Assembly: GCA_015956445.1 (NCBI GenBank)
Contig: WIUZ02000035.1
Span: 1 to 51,182 of the forward strand
From: Thelephora terrestris
Lineage: Eukaryota; Basidiomycota; Agaricomycetes; Thelephorales; Thelephoraceae
Length of the DNA: 51,182 nt
Direction of reading: 5' to 3'
The position numbers and the translations under genes were made by a program. A model generated the notes under the pieces. It ran no database searches. It worked only from the letters and a program-made list of their open reading frames with translations, and was not told the DNA's origin. Shown one piece after another: positions 45,216 through 51,182 of the stretch (within the stretch, counting starts at the first letter, position 1; every line of letters begins with the position of its first letter).

Positions 45216-46770
45216 CCAGTAGCAAATCAAATACCCCAAGTCCCCCTTCCTTCCTTCCTCCTCCTTCCCCCCTCTTCCCCCTTCACTTGGTATGCATGAA
45301 CAAGGAAACTGCACCTGCGATCCTCTCGTTTAGGATAGTCGCACCTCACCATCGAACCCGGTCCAAGGTTCGATCGTAACCTGTAACCTGTATGGAGCGC
45401 GAGCGCGGCCCTGTAAATCATACCGATGAATGAACCCGTATCCACATCTTGAGCATTGCCCGAATCGCATCATCAACAGAACGATACTGCCGCTTGTTTC
45501 CTTCAGATCATCCTTCGTCGACGAGTTGAATCCCTGCTGGTTGTGGGCGTCGAAATATTCCAACCCCCACGTGCATCGCGGACGCCCTGTTGATATTCTG
45601 TGTGACACGGTTTTATCGAGAGACGGCACCGGTCCATCTCACAAGTTCTAGATCTGCCTTTCAATGGAAAATAAAACCCTCCGGCTGTTCGCCTTGCTCA
45701 TCATACGCATCGTCTCGTCGTCTGTTCCTGGTAGGGCCCCTGAAGGTTAGTCAGGGAAGGCCGAATTCAAGCCAGTCCCGGCGTTTTCTCAAGCGCAAGA
45801 TCTCACACACAGTTGTTGGGACTGAACACTACCCGCGGCACGTCCGCTAATTGACCACCTAACAGACACTAGATGTCATACGTAAAAACGAGAGAGGTGA
45901 TTCCCGGTCTGACAGGAATATTCGATAGCATGTTCGTATCACCGCGTATCGAGGTTCCACGAGATGCCCCGTGATGGACGTCTATCAGTTCACCGATACT
46001 CCGGACGCAGAACTCGGGATGAAGCGCAGGGCTGCCCGTTCGGTCCGAGAGAGACGGCAAATTTGAGTGCGAACTTGTATAGCATGTGTCCCTCGTCCAA
46101 GCAACTGGGCATGGTACTGTGGCGATCCCGTTGCATAGAGCCGCGGTAGTCAATCCTGAAGTCCCCCAGATCTACAGCTCGAGTGAATTAGACCTGGTAG
46201 TCGGTGAAACAATAACAGATGCGAGCTCTCTCATCTCTTCAACGCCATTGTGTGGTTGGATTGCCAGAGCAAGCGGTTGATCGCTCCGGGGTGCTGGATT
46301 AGAGCCGAAGTCGGTTATACGGCCGTCGAATGAGTGAGGCGCGCTCAGGCAGGGACTCGCGATGTCGATGAAAGTTTGAAAATGTGTGGGTGAACACGGG
46401 GCCCCTGGCTCGTCAAATGAGCCCTGAGATTACGCAGGCCTATAGAATGTGGGATGCTGATTTCAACTCCGACCAGTTGAGTTTTGATGGCGTCGGGCTT
46501 AACTCGTTCCCACCATCATACCGCTCGCGATAAACCGGGCGGTAAATGCGAAGACTATCTCCCCAATACGCCAGAGGTCAAGCAATCAAGAAGTGGGCGG
46601 CAAACTAGGGCCGCATCTGTGGGGAACCGGACCATACTAACCCAAAAATCTCAGGCCTCGAGCGATGCCAAACGCCGCGTTACTTCAGCACGCGTGAGGG
46701 GCTCCCGGGCCCTGACCAGTGACTGAAGAAAACGAGACCATGAAGGGTTGACTTTTAATGGACCTGAGCG
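45216..46770. other. Intergenic between the tandem array and 7TM-E
   Basis: It begins with a C/T-rich tract (about 45238-45290) and otherwise holds short frames without domains. Around 46150-46260 a plus-strand frame (VPQIYSSSELDLV) faintly recalls the exon 1 hallmark of the 7TM family (APQIPYSLY), but it is too weak to call a relic. Confidence 0.4.
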
Positions 46771-46778
46771 TTTATAAC
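46771..46778 (+). promoter_or_regulatory. TATA-like box of 7TM-E
   Basis: TTTATAAC stands 124 bp before the 7TM-E start codon. The same octamer is found before 7TM-C. Confidence 0.5.
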
Positions 46779-46894
46779 TCGCTGGTCCCTTCCCATCGAG
46801 CCCCGAGGGGTTCTCTCTTCATCCCAGGCCCTGGATACTCTGACCTTCTTTCGCCGCCCACTCAAGACCCCGCTAGATTATACGGATTTGAGCC

Positions 46895-48211
46895 ATGTCT
46901 GACTCTTCAGAAATGCCCTGGTCGGACAATCCCAACGCTCCGAAGATCCCATACGAAGTGTACTTTTCAGAGAAGACAAGTTTCGCAGGAACCCTAATCG
47001 GTGCGATACTATATGGTACGCCAAGATACATGCGCAACTATCCGTGCTCACCTTGTCCGTTCGATCTATCGCTCTAGGGATTGTCATCATTCTGTTCTTC
47101 CAGTGTCTAGACAGGTTGCTCAATCCAACTCATCGCAGAAGGGAGGGGATCAAGTGGGGGCTCGTGGCTCACACCGTGGCCATGTTCTCATTTGCGACGG
47201 TGTACACCGCGATGACCCTCGACATTCTTTCTGATTGCTACATCAACAACCGAGAATTCCCTGGTGTTGATGGGGTGTTACCCCCTGGACCATCCGGATA
47301 CCGGTTCCTCATCTACTCTAGAGCCATTAGTGTTGTTCCAGACTTCATGTTCCTCCTGAACAATTGGCTAGCCGACGGTCTCTTGGTAAGTCTCGTGCTA
47401 ATCTCGGTCGCTCGGTCGTTCAACTCGGACCGCTCCTCCAGTTCTATCGTTGCTACGTTATCTACGCCAAGAACCATTGGGTCATCGCCTTCCCGTGCCT
47501 AGTATACCTCACCTCTTTTGGTACGCTCTCCGCAAAGTAACAGCGACACTCTTGGCTAACGTCATCGATACAGGGACGGGCGTCGTGCTCATCTACCAGT
47601 CCACGCACCTGAACAATATCTGGTACTCCTTCAAACCCATCCTTGGCATTCCCTACTTCTCGGTCTCCATTTCGCTCAACGTCCTCCTCACCCTCATCAT
47701 CGTTACGAGACTCATTCTACATAGCAGGAGCGTTGGAAGTGCCCTGGGCCCTCTTGTCAGACCCAGCAGGTTGTACAACGCCATCGTCACCATCCTTATC
47801 GAGTCTTCTGCCCTTTACGCTCTCTTTTCGCTGTTATTCATTGCCACATGGGCTACCAAGACTCGCGCTATAGGCCTCTTTCTCCCAATCCTTGCCGAGA
47901 CACAGGTTCGTTCCATTTTACTCTAACGACGTGCCACGGTCTTTCCGGACGGCCTCTGATCGTAGTGGCTAACAGGTCATCGCCCCGTTCCTCATCATTT
48001 TACGAATTGCCAACCAAAGCGCATTGACGAGCAATACTCTCGTCTCTCACTCGATTCACTTAGCGGTCAAAGGAACTCGACGGGCGGTGGTGGGACGCTT
48101 CCTGGTGTGTATCCGATGAGTTCAACGGATTCGGATATTAAGGTTCCTGGGGAACCCGGTGTTAGGGTTGAGACTACTGTCGATTTGCATCGTGACAGTC
48201 GAACGGTTTGA
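46895..48211 (+). CDS. 7TM-E, seven-transmembrane family protein with frameshifted tail
   Basis: Exons are 46895-47015, 47078-47385, 47442-47520, 47574-47905 and 47976 onward. As read, exon 5 ends at the stop at 48117-48119, giving 327 residues. All seven membrane segments are intact, with MSDSSEMPWSDNPNAPKIPY at the start, NNREFPGVDG in the loop, FYRCYVIYAKNHWVIAFPCL in exon 3 and LIESSALYALFSLLF in exon 4. After SALTSNTLVS the frame becomes basic and unlike the other tails. The frame shifted by one base continues to 48211 with a family-like tail (LDSLSGQRNSTGGGGTLPG, then acidic residues). A single-base change within the CT-rich stretch 48036-48050 would explain this. The membrane core should be unaffected. 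Confidence 0.82.
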
Positions 48212-50159
48212 GGAGTCGCTTGGAAACTTTGTGCCTTGCCACGATCTGGACCCTTTTCCGCCTCTCTCCCCCTGATCGGCGCTCTCATCTGCTTTTGCCG
48301 TTCAAAATCGGTAGCCGTCTGGGACATTTCACCACCGATGGGTTTTTTACTCGTATTTCTAGCTACATCGCAACCTTTTGACTCGGGTTTTTTTCTCACG
48401 TTTGAATGTATGTTGCTTGTAACATGTACTTTCTCCAGTCATGAGATTTAAATTTTATTGCGCCAAAATCAAACGTTCGGTGGACAACTTTGCACTGCAA
48501 ATATCATGAACACCGCTAGCTAGCTCTTGAGAAAAGAGGGTTTCCGAATTTTGTCCCAATTTGCTGCACCTGTGTCTTACCCAAAAGCAGCCCAACATCG
48601 AGCTGAATGCGCGCACGAACCCCAAGTCCAAGGCCAGGGTCTGCCACAGATGATCATGAACCGGTTCGGCAACCGCCGCATGAGGTGATCGTTGGCTCGA
48701 TTTTTCTCCCCCTTCTTTTCTCCAACCACCACAGGCTGAACGCCGCGATGCTCGTCCCGCACAGACCAAGGCTCGTCTTCGGCGACCTTTCGAGTCTATC
48801 TCACGAGCGGGAAGGTCTGAGTATGCTCAAGTCCCTTTGACGGCTCCACAGCTGTTGCAGGTGTTAAATCTCACCTCAGTCGACGTACCAGAAAAACGAG
48901 CGAGCCCCGAGTGGGCCGTGTAGTTCCTTGTTCCGAAGATGCCAGGGAAATGCCTTGGTGGAGGATATAGTGTGCTCTTGAAAACACGTCACGGACTTTG
49001 GGTGCCTCCCCCTCACCTCGGCTTTTTAGGTCGATCTCTTCCACCCTCTCTATCACAGGGAACGCGCCATTCTGGGTTGTTATTGATGGCGCACCATTAC
49101 GTGGATGACTGTACAATGTGCAGAAGCTGAAACGTCGTGTTCTTTTTCTGTTAACTCGGCTATTTGCGCCTTTCGCAATCTCCGAGGGAACACTACATTC
49201 CTGTACGAGGAGAGTTTTGGTGTGTTGTGGATCCTGACCGCCTGTGAGAATGGCGCCCTTTAGTGCAATTCGCGGCACGCGGGATTGCTTTGGCATCGTT
49301 TGCCTCATGTGCTCGCTGCCAAGGGCCGAGTGTATGTTGGCGAGCTCCTGTGTAACTCAATTCAGACTAGTCTCGGTCTGTGGTGCCCCCTCTTCGTATT
49401 TTTTCCTCCTATTTCAACTCTTCGCGAGTTGGTTGCACGTTGGTGTCTCATATATACATATAGTTTGGTCATTTGTACTTCGCGTATGACGCTGTAGTGA
49501 ATCTTAGGCTATACTCGTGCTCACACTCGGACCCTGAACAATAATCACATTCTGGACGATTTCATTCGCAATCGCGGGTGCTGATACAAGGGGCGTAGCT
49601 TGGGTAGGGTTGATACTCTGGCATAAAGGGCCCGGGGGAAGAGGTCATGTCCAAAAGTGCGTCGCGGAAACTTCCCCAGACAGGGCGTCGCTCAACCCCG
49701 TGCATAGGATTGTAGTTCTGTACTTTCAGCCGAACTACGTCCTGATATCATGGCTCGTTCGTCCAATGTGTTGCTCAGATCTGGAGTGACTCACTTTCAA
49801 TGCCCAGGCAGTCACTGAGTTCCGCAGCGTTTTCGTCGAGCTGGAAGGAGAAAATATACCACGACAAGGGACTTGACGAGGCCGTGATCCCTTTTTTTCC
49901 GCAACTGTGAGAAGACAATTCGATGGTCACTTCCCAGCTACACCGTACTCATCCAGCGCCGGCGTCCGGCGTTCCTTCCGCCCTTGAGTCGGTTGATTGA
50001 CAATCTGAACCTCTAGAAAACACTCGATGCGATCGACTCCGGACTTCCACGGATCCAACTTGGCAACAGTCTCCAGCCTCAATTCAGAGGCGAGGAGGAC
50101 GCGATTTAAAGGGGGAACGATACTTAGGGGGACGTATCCCCGCTCTTCCTTCTTTAACT
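48212..50159. other. Intergenic, no supportable gene
   Basis: The longest frame is minus 49308-48871 (145 codons). It has no domain and no paralogue in the window, and is probably chance. A decayed inverted copy of the small insertion element lies at 50073-50140. The rest shows no organised structure. Confidence 0.4.
50073..50140 (-). repeat. Inverted copy of the short insertion element
   Basis: Read on the minus strand, this matches the first two thirds of 50602-50691. Shared words on this strand's complement are CAGAGGCGAGGAGGACGCG at 50083-50101, GGGAACGATACTTAGGG against GGGGACGATACCTAGGG, and CCAGCCTC at its edge. It shows the element inserts in both orientations. Confidence 0.6.
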
Positions 50160-51008
50160 CTTGTGCTAACCCATGACCGAGGTCGAGACCGAAAACGCTG
50201 GCAAACTGTATCATTACCAGAGTGAGTGTCGCTCGATCCGAACGACTCAGAAGATGTGGGCATTAATGTACGCTGAATGAATACCACGTTTACTGTTAGC
50301 TGATAGTCCCGCAGCAGGGCCTCAACATATCTGAATTGGGCGCCAGGGTTGAGCTTGGCGTGTTCTTTTGTCTCTGGAGACTTCTCGCCCTCTGGAAACC
50401 TAACACAGACACCTGTCATCACCCTGGAATTCGACGCTCGATGCAATCGTCCCCTGACTCTAGCCTCTTTATCATCGTCCAGTTGGTTTTCCCTCAAGAC
50501 CCTATCCCGCAGATAAGATGGCACTTACGTTAAGAGGTCTTCACTGAAGCATGGATCACGTCCGAACCATCGGGACGTCATATCGTTTCTGTCCCTAGTG
50601 ATTACAGAGGCGGCGTTCCCTAGGTATCGTCCCCTTCCAAATCGCGTCCTCCTCGCCTCTGAATTCGAGGCTGGATTCCAGCCTATACTGATATACGTCT
50701 CGTAGCCCGAGCAATTCAAGGGATCAGATACGCCTTCCGGAATGCTCCAAACCCACACACAAGTCAAGCAATTAGAAGGCGCACAATGAACTGGATTCGC
50801 ACTTTATGAAGAAGAGCGGGCGGTTTAGGAACACGCCACTAGTCTATCCCCCGCGTAGTGCTTCTCCCTTTAATTGGACTCCAAGTACGCACCTGCAATC
50901 TGCCGAACCTCTTCGCCTCCTCCTTAGAGTTCGATATCTTCTCTCTTTATCTTGGTCTCCCTCTTCAATTCGCCCTCCGCTGGACCACTTCCTACGCACA
51001 TCCGAGTC
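50160..51008 (+). repeat. Segmental repeat, copy 3, leading into 7TM-F
   Basis: This copy is collinear with 34485-35221. It carries GATAGTCCCGCAGCAGGGCC at 50302, CAATCGTCCCCTGACTCTAG at 50443, CCAAACCCACACACAAGTCA near 50748 and the same leader before the start codon. Copy 1 lies about 15.7-15.8 kb upstream in the same orientation. It differs mainly by the roughly 90-bp insertion described below. Confidence 0.8.
50602..50691 (+). mobile_element. About 90-bp non-coding insertion element with empty site in the paralogous repeat
   Basis: Aligning this copy of the segmental repeat with the one at 34.9 kb shows an extra block here. At 34.9 kb the sequence runs CTGTTCCTACTCATACACGTC without it. 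The block is flanked by TAGTGA (50596-50601) and TACTGA (50686-50691), and the empty site has TACTCA, which fits an imperfect 6-bp target duplication. The element contains the palindrome AGGCTGGATTCCAGCCT. Related copies are at 50073-50140 (inverted) and 2753-2786 (partial). It has no coding capacity, so it would be a non-autonomous element. Confidence 0.65.
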
Positions 51009-51182
51009 ATGCTTTATCCCGTTAGACAAACCCGCTCAGACAAGTCACCGATCCTACCCGCGATGTACTTTGAGGAGAAGGCAAACTTTGCTGGGATCCT
51101 CATCGGCGGGATCTTTTATGGTATGCGGACTCGGTGTTCGTTTGTCCGCACTCATGCTCGATCTATCGTTCAAGGGATCGTC
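51009..51182 (+). CDS. 7TM-F, seven-transmembrane family protein, cut by the window end
   Basis: Exon 1 is 51009-51120, followed by an intron 51121-51174 (GTATGCGG donor, TTCAAG acceptor) and the first bases of exon 2. The translated exon is MLYPVRQTRSDKSPILPAMY followed by FEEKANFAGILIGGIFYG, nearly the same as 7TM-B, with identical exon length (112 nt) and phase. The rest lies outside the window, so integrity cannot be judged. Together with its upstream repeat it is clearly the product of the same duplication as 7TM-B. Confidence 0.75.
   Translation, partial: MLYPVRQTRSDKSPILPAMYFEEKANFAGILIGGIFYGMRTRCSFVRTHARSIVQGIV

Noticed and set aside
45359-45395. tRNA-like GGTTCGATC motif
   Set aside because: The bases around it do not form an acceptor stem or cloverleaf, and no A-box-like sequence lies at the right distance. 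No tRNA gene was found in the window.
46150-46280. Second 7TM relic (VPQIYSSSELDLV segment)
   Set aside because: Resemblance to the exon 1 hallmark is limited to a few residues and no second family block follows.
48871-49308. 145-codon minus-strand frame
   Set aside because: No domain, no splice partners and no paralogue. Its length is within what chance gives in GC-balanced DNA of this size.

Overview
The window reads as genomic DNA of a filamentous Agaricomycete-type basidiomycete. Genes are cut by many short introns (about 45-70 nt, GT...AG, with CTAAC/CTGAY-like branch points), coding is on both strands, and the families are typical of that class: NACHT/WD40 STAND proteins, F-box proteins and a multi-pass membrane family that I recognise from mushroom-forming fungi. 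The species cannot be named from the sequence.

Layout. 1-3187: no gene I can support. 3188-5630 (-): uncharacterised single-pass membrane protein. 5841-7472 (+): F-box protein that looks frame-damaged. 7859-11650 (+): exportin-T (Los1/XPOT), 11 exons, 1084 codons excluding stop. 11934-14926 (+): cullin-3, 13 exons, 778 codons. These two housekeeping genes form the conserved core.

From about 15 kb onward the window is accessory. It holds six members (A-F) plus at least one relic of a seven-transmembrane family with one fixed five-exon design: 7TM-A 16286-17532 (+), B 35222-36510 (+), C 38146-39489 (+), D 39921-41255 (-), E 46895-48211 (+) and F 51009-end (+, cut by the window edge), with a relic at 43080-43410. 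Two tandem NACHT-WD40 genes lie between A and B on the minus strand. NLR-1 (18489-23173) looks intact. NLR-2 (24204-29377) keeps its NACHT part but is broken in the WD part by a frameshift, stops and a roughly 430-bp insertion. An F-box/LRR-like protein follows at 31775-33352 (+).

The intergenic DNA has its own structure: a segmental repeat upstream of 7TM-B and 7TM-F with a third partial copy at 36.8 kb, a second repeat pair (15.2-15.9 and 30.2-30.8 kb), a tandem array of about 187-bp units at 44.5-45.2 kb, a roughly 90-bp insertion element with a matching empty site, a possible retroelement primer-binding site, a TATG microsatellite and a C15 run.

No pathway links all the genes. Cullin-3 (ubiquitin ligase scaffold, which uses BTB adaptors) and the F-box proteins (normally adaptors of a different cullin, Cul1) belong to ubiquitin-dependent turnover. 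NACHT-WD40 proteins are the fungal NLR-like non-self recognition class. The 7TM family has a receptor-like topology and no known role. A recognition or sensing island beside a housekeeping block is an inference from gene content only.
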